From assembly GCA_902470765.1 (NCBI GenBank), contig CABRHW010000008.1, forward strand, positions 29,726 through 93,725: 64,000 bases of DNA, written 5' to 3'. The stretch is from an uncultured Collinsella sp. GTDB taxonomy: Bacteria > Actinomycetota > Coriobacteriia > Coriobacteriales > Coriobacteriaceae. The position numbers were made by a program, and so were the translations under genes. The notes under the pieces were generated by a model. It saw only the letters and a program-made list of their open reading frames with translations. It made no database searches and had not been told where the DNA came from. This document shows positions 56,975-64,000 of the stretch, one piece after another. Numbering within the stretch: position 1 is the first letter of the stretch; each line of letters starts with the position of its first letter.

Positions 56975-58144
56975 ATGAGCACGTACGCAATTAAGGCTGA
57001 CAAGTTCTTCTTGCCGGCAGGCCCGCAATTGGGCGGCTATCTTATGGTCGAGGATGGCGTCTTTGGCGCCTGGCAGGCCGACGAGCCCTCTTGCGAGATT
57101 AAGGACTACACGGGATCGTGGATCGCACCGGGTATGGTCGATACTCACATCCATGGCTTCTACAACCACTCAACTACCGATAACGATCCCGAGGGCATCG
57201 ATATCAGCTCAACCGAGCTCGCCCGTCGCGGTACCACCAGCTGGCTGCCCACGACGTTCACCGATGGCGTCGAGCAGATCAAGGACGCCTGCGCCGCTAT
57301 CGCCAAGGCGGACGAGGGCCGCGGCCCCGACTTCTGCGGTGCTCGCATTCAGGGCATCTACCTGGAGGGCCCCTTCTTTACCATGAAGCACGTGGGCGCG
57401 CAGAACCCCGCTTATCTTATCGATCCCTCCGAGGAGGTCTTCGATCAGTGGCAGGAGGCTGCGGGTGGTCGCATCGTTAAGAGCGCCATGGCGGCCGAGC
57501 GCGACGGTGCCGCTGCTTATGCGGCTGCTCTGAACGCCAAGGGTGTGGTGACCAGCATCGGTCACTCCGATGCCACCTACGATGAGTGCATCGCCGCCAT
57601 CAACGCCGGTGCCAGCTGCTTTACGCATACCTATAACGGTCAGCGCGGCCTGCATCACCGTGAGCCCGGTGTCGTGGGCGCTGCCATGTCCACGCCCGAG
57701 ACCTACGCCGAGATCATCTGTGACGGCAAGCACGTAAACCCTGCCGCCATCAAGGCACTGCTGCAGGCAAAGGGCTGGCAGCACACGGTGCTCATCACCG
57801 ACTGCCTGGGTTGCGGCGGCATGCCCGAGGGCAGCTACACCAGTGGTGGCATGGACGTCATCATGAAGGACAACCTGTGCTGGCTCGCTGACGGCAAGAG
57901 CATTGCCGGCTCGGTGCTCACGCTTGCCCAGGGTGTCAAGAACATCGTCGACTGGGGCATCGCCAGCGCCGATATCGCCATTCGCATGGCAACCGAGGTG
58001 CCGGCACGCTCCGCGCACATCGAGGATAAGTGCGGCAGCATCATGCCGGGTCGCGACGCCGACTTTGTCGTGTTCGACCATGAGCTCACCCTCGTCGAGA
58101 CGTATGTTGGCGGCCAGAGCGTCGGCAACGCCTTTACCGAGTAA
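56975..58144 (+). CDS. nagA: N-acetylglucosamine/galactosamine-6-phosphate deacetylase
   Basis: A 389-residue amidohydrolase-fold enzyme removing acetate from N-acetylhexosamine-6-phosphate. GMVDTHIHGFYNHSTTD is the metal-binding start (HxH), YLEGPFF carries the metal Glu, VVTSIGHSDATYDECIAAINAGASCFTHTYNG the two histidines, and LITDCLGCGGM the catalytic Asp. In this locus AgaA (GalNAc) activity is as likely as NagA. Start ATG 56975 has GAGGAG five bases upstream; GTG 56969 overlaps it. A decayed copy of its C-terminus is at 60881-61009. Confidence 0.93.
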   Translation: MSTYAIKADKFFLPAGPQLGGYLMVEDGVFGAWQADEPSCEIKDYTGSWIAPGMVDTHIHGFYNHSTTDNDPEGIDISSTELARRGTTSWLPTTFTDGVEQIKDACAAIAKADEGRGPDFCGARIQGIYLEGPFFTMKHVGAQNPAYLIDPSEEVFDQWQEAAGGRIVKSAMAAERDGAAAYAAALNAKGVVTSIGHSDATYDECIAAINAGASCFTHTYNGQRGLHHREPGVVGAAMSTPETYAEIICDGKHVNPAAIKALLQAKGWQHTVLITDCLGCGGMPEGSYTSGGMDVIMKDNLCWLADGKSIAGSVLTLAQGVKNIVDWGIASADIAIRMATEVPARSAHIEDKCGSIMPGRDADFVVFDHELTLVETYVGGQSVGNAFTE

Positions 58145-58156
58145 CGATAGAAAAAG

Positions 58157-58189
58157 ACGGCGGGCCCGAATCTGCTCGGACCCGCCGTA
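58157..58189 (+). terminator. Hairpin after nagA
   Basis: ACGGCGGGCCCGA and TCGGACCCGCCGT; the A-run on the left (AAAAAGACGG) allows termination of the minus-strand flavodoxin gene too. Confidence 0.65.
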
Positions 58190-58219
58190 TGGGTTAAACG
58201 CTCAAAAGCACCTTCACAG

Positions 58220-58804
58220 TTACAGCTTGTTAGCGATCTTCTTTGCCGTGCGCTTGACGCCGGCCACAAGACCTCCCGCAGGATGCTCCTTTTCGTAGGC
58301 TAGACGCTTCTCACGCTTGGCGTACTCTTCGACGATGATGTCGCCATACTCGTCTTCGATCTTGTCGAAGAAGTCGACGGCGCCCTTAATTTCCTCGGCG
58401 GTCGGGTGTCCCTTTTGGACACCGCCGGCGAGCTTGAACGGCCCCCACGTATCAAAACCGGGGCAGCCGTAGACACCCATAAAGATGGCCTGCTTCATGC
58501 GGCAGATGCCATCGATATCCTTGCCGTACCACTTGTTTTTGCCACCGTAGGTCATGAGGCCAAACACCTTGTCTTGCGGCTGCAGCACATTGGTGAGCAC
58601 GCGTGCCATATCTTTGTCGATCTCGGAGTAATAGATGCCCGTGGCGACGCCGATTAGATGATATTCGTGCAGGTTGGGGTACTCGTTTTTGCCGAGTGAC
58701 TTCACGTCGAGGGTATCGATCTCGGGGTGCGCCTCGACGATGGCGTCCACGAGCTTTTTCGTATTGCCGTGATGGCGCGAGGCGTAGAGGATGATGGTTC
58801 GCAT
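58220..58804 (-). CDS. Flavodoxin-domain protein
   Basis: A 194-residue FMN-binding-type protein. The phosphate loop is ILYASRHHGNTKKLVDAI (T/S-rich loop after the first strand), followed by HLIGVATGIYYSEI and VFGLMTYGGKNKWYGKDIDGIC, the usual isoalloxazine-contact loops of the flavodoxin fold. The C-terminal 50 residues (KIEDEYGDIIVEEYAKREKRLAYEKEHPAGG) are a helical extension. Its redox partner is unknown. ATG 58804 has AAAGG upstream. It lies on the opposite strand inside the sugar locus. Confidence 0.86.
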   Translation of the reverse strand: MRTIILYASRHHGNTKKLVDAIVEAHPEIDTLDVKSLGKNEYPNLHEYHLIGVATGIYYSEIDKDMARVLTNVLQPQDKVFGLMTYGGKNKWYGKDIDGICRMKQAIFMGVYGCPGFDTWGPFKLAGGVQKGHPTAEEIKGAVDFFDKIEDEYGDIIVEEYAKREKRLAYEKEHPAGGLVAGVKRTAKKIANKL

Positions 58805-58960
58805 AAGAAGGCCTTTCAGCTGTAATTGCATCAATGTCTGTATGGTACCCCGTTACATGGCGGGGATACCGGACGCATCGATGAACGTGCGGGTTTGTCC
58901 TTTGGTCAGGGCCGAGACGGGTTCTTGCGAGCAAAAAGCAGTTGTTCGAAAGGATGGATA

Positions 58961-59842
58961 ATGGAATACGCTCTTTCCAACGATTCGATTTCTATCAAGG
59001 TTTCCACGGCCGGCGGCTCGTTTACCTCGATTGAGGCTGACGGACGCGAGTATTTGTGGCAGGGCGATCCCGCCGTGTGGTCCGGCCAGGCACCGATTTG
59101 CTTCCCGATTTGCGGAGGCTTGCGCGACAACAGCGCCATGACATTTGCCGGGCATCATGTAAAGCTCGCTCGCCACGGGTTTGCGCGCAAACAGGAGTGG
59201 AAGCTGTTGAGCCAAGGCGAGAACGAGCTGGCGATGTGCCTGGCTTCGGAGGATAACGCCGCATTGCTGAGTGATTATCCGTATCCGTTTAAGCTTGTCG
59301 CTCGTTATGCGCTCGAGGATACCGCCGTGCGCGTCTCCTATGAGGTGACCAACGAGGGAACCGAGGACATGCCGTTCTTTATCGGCGGTCATCCCGGCTT
59401 CAGGTGTCCGCTCGATGAGGGCGAGGCCTATACGGACTACGAGCTGCGCTTTGAGAAAGACGAGGCTGCGGAGCTTTGCACCGCCGTGCCCTCGACCGGA
59501 TTGATTGACGTGGCAAACCGTTCCAAGAACCCCATGGTGGGAAAGACGCTGCCCCTGTCGCACGAGCTCTTCGATTTTGCGGAGACCATCTTTGACGTGC
59601 TCGAGAGCCGCCAGGTCACGCTTTCTAAGAAGGGGGAGGACAAGGGCGTTCGCCTGAGCTTCGAGGGCTTCCCGTATCTCATTGTGTGGAGTAAGCCCGA
59701 GGGCGATTTTGTGGCAGTTGAGCCTTGGGGCGGCCTCTCGACCTGCTCCGATGAGGACGACGTACTTGAGCATAAGCGCGGCTGCCTTGTCGCCAAGCCC
59801 AAGGAGACCATCGTCCGCTCGTTCACGATTGAGATTCTGTAA
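58961..59842 (+). CDS. Aldose 1-epimerase family protein (YeaD/LacX-like)
   Basis: A 293-residue galactose-mutarotase-like protein. The pattern GGSFTSIEADGREYLWQGDPAVWSGQAPICFPICGGL and HGFARKQEWKLL, then FFIGGHPGFRCPL and WSKPEGDFVAVEPWGGLS, matches the LacX/YeaD branch, whose catalytic His and Glu are in HG and EPW motifs. It interconverts sugar anomers. AAAGGATGG precedes ATG 58961; the frame is open another 45 codons upstream without homology. Confidence 0.9.
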   Translation: MEYALSNDSISIKVSTAGGSFTSIEADGREYLWQGDPAVWSGQAPICFPICGGLRDNSAMTFAGHHVKLARHGFARKQEWKLLSQGENELAMCLASEDNAALLSDYPYPFKLVARYALEDTAVRVSYEVTNEGTEDMPFFIGGHPGFRCPLDEGEAYTDYELRFEKDEAAELCTAVPSTGLIDVANRSKNPMVGKTLPLSHELFDFAETIFDVLESRQVTLSKKGEDKGVRLSFEGFPYLIVWSKPEGDFVAVEPWGGLSTCSDEDDVLEHKRGCLVAKPKETIVRSFTIEIL

Positions 59843-59901
59843 TTCCGTTTTGTCGACTCGTATCGCGAGGCATAAGGAGCCTGCGAGATAAGGAGCTAAA
59901 A

Positions 59902-60837
59902 ATGATCCTCACCGTTACGATGAACCCGTCTGTCGATACGCGCTATCAGCTCGATGAGCTCATTATCGACGACGTCAACCGCGTGACGCCCGAAAAGACC
60001 GCCGGCGGCAAGGGCCTCAACGTGGCCCGTGTGCTGGGCCAGCTGGGCGACGACGTTGTGGCAACCGGCCTGCTTGGTGGTCATATGGGCGCCTATATGG
60101 AAGAGCTCATGGATGCCAACGGCATTAAGAATGATTTTGTGCCCATCAAGGGCGAGACCCGCATCTGCCTCAATATCCTTCATGCCGGCAACCAGACCGA
60201 GCTGCTCGAGAGCGGCCCGACGATTGCCCCCGAGGAGCTCGATGCCTTTACCGCAAAGTTCGCCGAGCTTGCGAGCAAGGCCGACGTCGTCACCATCTCG
60301 GGTTCTCTGCCCCGCGGCGTCGAGGCGGACTACTATGCCAAGATCACGGGCATTGCCGAGAACGCCGGCGCCAAGGTGCTGCTCGATACCTCGGGTGCTT
60401 CGCTTGAGGCCGCCCTTAAGTCCGAAATTAAGCCCGAGCTGGTCAAGCCTAACCTGACCGAGATCAACGGCCTTTTGGGTACGAGCTTTACCACCGACGA
60501 TGTGGACGAGCTCCGCGCCGCGCTCGCCTCTGATGCCCGCTTCTCCGATATCCCCTGGGTCGTCGTGTCCATGGGCGCTGCCGGCTCCGTTGGCTTCCAC
60601 AATGGCCGTGCGTTCCGCGCAAAGACTCCCGATATCCCCGCCGTTAACGCTACGGGCTCTGGCGACTCGACCATTGCCGGCTTCGCACATGCGATAGCTG
60701 CTGGCGCGGATGACGAGACGGTACTGCGTACCGCCAATACCTGCGGCAAGCTCAATGCCATGGATCCCATGACCGGCCATCTGGTCATGGACCGTTGGGA
60801 CGAGGTCTACAACGGCGTTGTCGTGACCGAGCTGTAA
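59902..60837 (+). CDS. lacC: PfkB-family kinase, tagatose-6-phosphate kinase / 1-phosphofructokinase
   Basis: A 311-residue sugar kinase. N-terminal MNPSVDTRYQLDEL and GGKGLNVARVLGQLG are the PfkB signature 1; the catalytic GSGDSTIAGF near 250 is signature 2 with the catalytic Asp. ISGSLPRGV is also conserved. LacC and FruK share these motifs; the neighbouring AgaS and nagA favour tagatose-6-phosphate as substrate, giving tagatose-1,6-bisphosphate. No aldolase (GatY/LacD) is present in the window to finish the pathway. AAGGAGC precedes ATG 59902. Confidence 0.88.
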   Translation: MILTVTMNPSVDTRYQLDELIIDDVNRVTPEKTAGGKGLNVARVLGQLGDDVVATGLLGGHMGAYMEELMDANGIKNDFVPIKGETRICLNILHAGNQTELLESGPTIAPEELDAFTAKFAELASKADVVTISGSLPRGVEADYYAKITGIAENAGAKVLLDTSGASLEAALKSEIKPELVKPNLTEINGLLGTSFTTDDVDELRAALASDARFSDIPWVVVSMGAAGSVGFHNGRAFRAKTPDIPAVNATGSGDSTIAGFAHAIAAGADDETVLRTANTCGKLNAMDPMTGHLVMDRWDEVYNGVVVTEL

Positions 60838-60880
60838 GAGCTTATGCCGCGGCCCCGGCATCGGTTGCTTGCCTGTGGTT

Positions 60881-61009
60881 AGAGCCGACGACAAGTGCGG
60901 TAGCATTATGCTGGGGCGCGACGCTGAGCCTGTCGTGTTCAATCCCGACCTTACCCTGGTCGAGACGTATGTGGGTGGCAACAGCGTCGGTAACGCGTTT
61001 GCCGAGTAG
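60881..61009 (+). pseudogene. Remnant of a NagA C-terminus
   Basis: The frame ending at TAG 61007-61009 reads DDKCGSIMLGRDAEPVVFNP then DLTLVETYVGGNSVGNAFAE, which matches the end of the intact deacetylase (EDKCGSIMPGRDADFVVFDH then ELTLVETYVGGQSVGNAFTE). The reading has no start codon and only about 40 codons. It is a decayed duplicate left between the kinase and YhcH genes. Confidence 0.85.
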
Positions 61010-61041
61010 CTGCCAAAGAAACGATCCGAGAGGGGATTTAG

Positions 61042-61515
61042 ATGATTTACGGTGCATTGGGCGATATCGAGGAGTACCGCGGAATGCTCAAGGGTCTCGA
61101 CGTGCTGATCGACTGGCTCGAGGAGAACGACCCGGCGCAGCTCGAGGTCGGCAGCCATCCGATTTTGGGCGACAAGGTCTTTGCGAACGTCATGGCTCCC
61201 ACGACGCGTCCCGAGGCCGAGGCTCACTACGAGACGCATCAGCGCTATCACGACCTGCAGATCGACGTCGAGGGTCGTGAGGCCTTTAAGGTCGCTACGG
61301 GCAGCCTGACGCTGGTCCAGGAGTTTGACGAGAAGGACGACTACGATCTGGTCGATTCCGACGCTTCGATTGCCGGCGATCTTGCTGACGACAAGTTTGC
61401 ACTGTTCGTTGCCGGCGAGCCTCATATGCCTACGCTCGAGTTCCCGGGCGATGGCGCGCAGCCGGTCAAGAAGATCTGCTTTAAGCTGCTTGCCGACGCG
61501 TACTGGGAGGAGTAG
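61042..61515 (+). CDS. YhcH/YjgK/YiaL family protein
   Basis: A 157-residue cupin-like protein. The pattern ETHQRYHDLQIDVEGREAFKV and the ending MPTLEFPGDGAQPVKKICFKLLADAYWEE, including the conserved His/Glu metal ligands, match the YhcH family, found in sialic acid and amino-sugar operons (anomerase-like; exact reaction unsettled). GAGGGGATTTAG precedes ATG 61042. Confidence 0.92.
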   Translation: MIYGALGDIEEYRGMLKGLDVLIDWLEENDPAQLEVGSHPILGDKVFANVMAPTTRPEAEAHYETHQRYHDLQIDVEGREAFKVATGSLTLVQEFDEKDDYDLVDSDASIAGDLADDKFALFVAGEPHMPTLEFPGDGAQPVKKICFKLLADAYWEE

Positions 61516-61569
61516 CGCGCCGCTCGATTGAGCTGTGTTGGCGCGATTTCCTTGATGAGGTCGCGCTTG

Positions 61570-61622
61570 AGCCCCGTTGATCGTGGCTTCCCGTTTGGGG
61601 AACACGGTTGACGGGGCTTTTG
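61570..61622 (+). terminator. Terminator after the YhcH gene
   Basis: AGCCCCGT...ACGGGGCT with an inner TCCC/GGGGA stem and TTTTGTTTTT. Confidence 0.75.
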
Positions 61623-61688
61623 TTTTTGGACAGGGGAGTCGCCGGCGACGTGGCCCTTGGATTGACGGGTACGAGAGAAATCGGCAAC

Positions 61689-61711
61689 AAAAAAGCCGCC
61701 CGAAGGCGGCT
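61689..61711 (-). terminator. Terminator of the tRNA-Thr gene
   Basis: Minus strand reads AGCCGCC-TTCG-GGCGGCT followed by TTTTT. Confidence 0.85.
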
Positions 61712-61722
61712 ATCTTGTGCAA

Positions 61723-61798
61723 TGGAGCCAGCGACCGGGCTCGAACCGGTGACCCCCGCTTTACGAGAGCGGTGCTCTACCAACTGAGCTACGCTGGC
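61723..61798 (-). tRNA. tRNA-Thr (anticodon CGT)
   Basis: On the minus strand the acceptor arms are GCCAGCG and CGCTGGC, the D arm GCTC-AGTTGGTAGA-GCAC, the anticodon stem CCGCT/AGCGG with loop CTCGTAA (anticodon CGT, codon ACG), and the T loop GGTTCGAGCC. CCA is encoded at 61723-61725. All stems pair. Confidence 0.96.
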
Positions 61799-61955
61799 GG
61801 CCATGTGGTGACGCAACTGAGGCGTCAACGGCTGTCTATGATACGGGACATCGCACATCCGCGCAAGTGTTCTGACGGCTTTTCTCACTTTAAATGCACT
61901 AATATTGGAGACGCGATGTCTTGCTCTTACGGGTCTCAAACAGAATGGGGCAGCG

Positions 61956-62438
61956 ATGGCTCAACCCAAGATTCTTCTCACACGCATCGACGACCGTTTC
62001 ATTTACGGGCAAGACGTTGTGCTGTGGAATGAGGCGGTTGGTTCCAACCTCGTCCTAATCGTTAACGACGAGATTGCGGCGGATTCGCGCAAGTGGGCGC
62101 CTATGAGGGTCGCGGCGCCAGAAGGCGTGTGGATGCGGTTTTTCTCGGTGCAAAGGACCATCGACATCATTCATACCGCAACGCCGCGTCAATGGATTCT
62201 GATCATGGTGGCCTCACCCGCCGATGTGCTCGCGCTGGTTAAGGGTGGTGTGCCGATCACCAAGATCAGCATCGGTCACATGCAAGCAGGGGAAGGCAAG
62301 CGCCCCATAACGCCTGCAGTTGCCGTAGACGGCGCAGACGTCGCTGCCTTCAAAGAGCTGCAAGCACTCGGTATAGAGCTAGAAATCCGCTACCTCCCCA
62401 GTTCCGCCCCCGATCCCATCGGCAATCTGTTCAACTGA
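61956..62438 (+). CDS. EIIB-like protein of the mannose PTS family, active His replaced by Tyr
   Basis: A 160-residue paralogue of the EIIB at 52215-52697, same length and very similar along its length (ILLTRIDDRFIYGQD, VVLWNEAVGSNLVLIVNDEIA, KGGVPITKISIGHMQAGEGKRP, DVAAFKELQALGIELEIRYLPS). The family histidine at position 17 is Tyr (FIYGQ against LVHGQ), so it cannot carry the phosphate in the usual way. It stands alone beside a tRNA gene with no EIIC/EIID next to it. It may be a regulatory or decoy partner of the PTS, or degenerating; the intact length argues against simple decay. Confidence 0.88.
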   Translation: MAQPKILLTRIDDRFIYGQDVVLWNEAVGSNLVLIVNDEIAADSRKWAPMRVAAPEGVWMRFFSVQRTIDIIHTATPRQWILIMVASPADVLALVKGGVPITKISIGHMQAGEGKRPITPAVAVDGADVAAFKELQALGIELEIRYLPSSAPDPIGNLFN

Positions 62439-62503
62439 TCCTTGGGGACGGAGGAAAACGGATCATTTTGCCCTTGCGAGGGACGCGTGCGATGCCGCCT
62501 GTC

Positions 62504-62655
62504 AAAAACTATGCCCATTTACTACGTTTGATCGGCTATCGCCGAGCATGTCGAATTTGAGAAAACAAAACCGCAGGTAGACGGCTCGCGAATTAAACAA
62601 AAACTGGTGCATGGTCGAGCATCCCGGGCTAAACGTAGTAAATGGACATAGTTTT
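62504..62655. repeat. 152-bp foldback element with 25-bp inverted ends
   Basis: The left end (AAAACTATGCCCATTTACTA then CGTTT) and the right end (AAACGTAGTAAATGGACATA then GTTTT) are reverse complements with 24 of 25 positions matching. The interior has no ORF. Its layout resembles a MITE. Confidence 0.7.
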
Positions 62656-62700
62656 GATATGTCACCCATACAGTCACAGCGAAAATGAGCCCGAAAGATG

Positions 62701-62736
62701 AAAAAGCGCCCGTCGGCGGTGGTGCCGGCGGGCGCT
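62701..62736 (-). terminator. Terminator of galM
   Basis: On the minus strand AGCGCCCGCCGGC pairs with GCCGACGGGCGCT, followed by TTTTTC. Confidence 0.85.
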
Positions 62737-62762
62737 GCTGTGCGATATGTTGCGTTATGGGC

Positions 62763-63815
62763 TTAGTGCCTCATAAAGTGGTATTCGATCACATTGCTGT
62801 AGGGGTGACCGGGGCCCACAATGCCCTGCGGGAACAGCGGCTGGTGCGGCGTGTCGGGGTACATCTCTGCCTCGAGGGCAAAGCCGGCGCCCCAGACATA
62901 GTTGGCATCGTCCTTGGCGTGCTCGTCACCCAGCCAGTTGCCGGTATAGAGCTGCACGCCCGGGGCGGTGGTGTAGTAGTCCATCTCGCGGCCGGTCCAC
63001 ATTTCCTCAACATGCAGGGCACGTCGTAGGTTGCGGCCGTACTGATAGCCATCGATGCACAGACAATGATCGTAGCCACGGGCCTGCTTAATCTGCGGGT
63101 CGTCGGCCTCCATGCCGGGCGCGACGGGGCGCAGCTCGCGAAAGTCAAACGGCGTGCCCTCGACCGGAGCAATCTCGCCGGTGGGGATGTTCTGCTCGTT
63201 AATGGGCAGGTAGTGGGCAGCGTTAGCAACAAAGAAGTGTTCGCAGTCCATGCCGGCGTTATGACCGGCAAGGTTAAAGTACGTGTGGTTAGTCATGGAC
63301 ACATAGGTGGCGCGGTCGCTCTCGCAGCCATACTCGATACGGAAACGTCCGGTGCGCGTCACGGTAAACACGGCCGTAAAGGTGCGGTTGCCGGGAAGAC
63401 CCAGCTCGCCATCCTCAAGCGAGGTGGTCATGCGCACGGCGTTGTGAGTCTCGTCGAGTTCAACGTCCCACACGCGTTTATGCAGGCCGTGCTCAAGGTC
63501 GCTGTGAAGGTTGTTGGCGCCCTCGTTGGCGGGCATATGCCAGTCCGTGCCGGCGATGGTGATCGTGGCGCCTGCGGTGCGGTTTGCCACGGGGCCGATG
63601 GTCGCGCCAAAGCAGGCGGGGTTGTCAAAGTAATCCTCGAGCTTATCGAAGCCCAGCACCACGTCGCGCACGTTGCCGGGAATGTCGGGCACATCGATAC
63701 CAAGCACGGTGGCGCCATAGTCCATAATGCGAACGCAGATCTCGGGCCCGTTGAGGGTGTAACGATGAACGGGGGTACCGCACAGCGCGGTGCCGAAAAG
63801 CTCGGAAGTGATCAT
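62763..63815 (-). CDS. galM: Aldose 1-epimerase (mutarotase)
   Basis: A 350-residue mutarotase equilibrating anomers of galactose or glucose. FGATIGPVANRTAGATITIAG, ANEGANNLHSDLEHGLHKRVWDVE, MTNHTYFNLAGH (catalytic His) and GYDHCLCID, then the late ALEAEMYPDTPHQPLFPQGIVGPGHPYSNVIEYHF (catalytic Glu in ALEAE; this block is typical of GalM) are all present. ATG 63815 has TTAGGAACCAA upstream; the frame is open 20 codons further without a site. It is oriented against the rest of the locus. Confidence 0.94.
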   Translation of the reverse strand: MITSELFGTALCGTPVHRYTLNGPEICVRIMDYGATVLGIDVPDIPGNVRDVVLGFDKLEDYFDNPACFGATIGPVANRTAGATITIAGTDWHMPANEGANNLHSDLEHGLHKRVWDVELDETHNAVRMTTSLEDGELGLPGNRTFTAVFTVTRTGRFRIEYGCESDRATYVSMTNHTYFNLAGHNAGMDCEHFFVANAAHYLPINEQNIPTGEIAPVEGTPFDFRELRPVAPGMEADDPQIKQARGYDHCLCIDGYQYGRNLRRALHVEEMWTGREMDYYTTAPGVQLYTGNWLGDEHAKDDANYVWGAGFALEAEMYPDTPHQPLFPQGIVGPGHPYSNVIEYHFMRH

Positions 63816-63961
63816 TTGGTTCCTAACATCGAGGTATTTCCGACAAACTGTAGCGCGAACACGCGAGATTATCACTACACCCCACTAAAGCAGGGGGTAT
63901 TTTTCTCAAAAAAGTGATGATTGGAGCTGTGCGGGCGTTCATTTTTGGTTGATTTCCGATC

Positions 63962-64000
63962 TCAGCCGAACACATTGAGCAAATAGGCCATTCCCGCAGC
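63962..64000 (-). CDS. Possible C-terminal end of a membrane protein
   Basis: On the minus strand the final codons read AAGMAYLLNVFG then TGA at 63964-63962. The hydrophobic ending is compatible with a transporter, but only 12 residues are visible. Confidence 0.3.
   Translation of the reverse strand, partial: AAGMAYLLNVFG

Larger units (their letters stand above)
62439..62762. other. Intergenic region with foldback element
   Basis: Contains GGGGACGGAGG near 62442 (repeat-family fragment), a 152-bp foldback element (62504-62655) and the galM terminator (62701-62736). No gene is supported. Confidence 0.65.

Overview
The window looks like a chromosome segment of a gut actinobacterium of class Coriobacteriia, most likely Collinsella. 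The grounds are high-GC coding sequence with strong G/C third positions, clean AGGAGG-type ribosome sites, frequent GTG/TTG starts, many GntR and PTS genes for host or plant glycans, and gene content such as a PcrA-type helicase, a long-form HPF and a Mn-dependent pyrophosphatase. The species call is inference; no rRNA is present. Genes are dense and mostly on the + strand.

Layout. 1-12 kb: start of a glutamyl-Q-tRNA synthetase-like gene, a DUF2207 membrane protein, an acetyltransferase, purH, an unknown protein, a two-component system of BceRS type, a hipBA toxin-antitoxin pair with three evenly spaced operators, a universal stress protein and uppP. 12-25 kb: pcrA, then manA and a GntR regulator facing a GH1 phospho-glycosidase + cellobiose-type PTS (EIIC, EIIB, EIIA) + ROK kinase cluster, then ppaC and nhaA behind a structured leader. 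25-33 kb: aspartate aminotransferase-like gene, STAS protein, tatA-tatC, hypA-hypB, topA. 33-43 kb: zinc-ribbon protein, a class-A-beta-lactamase-like lipoprotein with a Tat motif, tmk-holB-ricT-comF (a widely conserved order), an unknown gene, a long structured-RNA candidate, a lipoprotein and hpf/raiA. 43-50 kb: degV, a dehydrogenase with a His/Cys tail, small membrane and HEAT-like proteins, an isocitrate/isopropylmalate dehydrogenase, a SurA-like anchored protein, and a DUF2975 + HTH pair. 50-50.9 kb: an AT-richer two-ORF cassette between 20-bp inverted repeats. 51-64 kb: an amino-sugar (GalNAc/galactosamine-type) locus.

How the genes fit together. The 51-64 kb locus reads as a pathway: a mannose-family PTS (EIIA, YajC-like protein, EIIB, EIIC, EIID) imports and phosphorylates an N-acetyl-hexosamine; a NagA-type deacetylase, an AgaS-type isomerase/deaminase and a tagatose-6-phosphate-kinase-like protein process it. 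A DasR/NagR-like GntR protein probably acts at two TGGT-N4-ACCA palindromes. The 17-22 kb cluster imports a beta-glucoside as a phosphosugar, cleaves it, and phosphorylates the released sugar with the ROK kinase.

The intergenic DNA is unusually rich in foldback repeats. At least four dispersed families recur, several with interleaved (A-B-A'-B') inverted repeats, and there is one perfect 30-bp inverted repeat. The most notable undescribed candidates are a roughly 320-nt multi-helix RNA at 41044-41362, the triple hipBA operator, the 825-bp cassette at 50039-50863, and an EIIB paralogue whose active-site histidine is a tyrosine.
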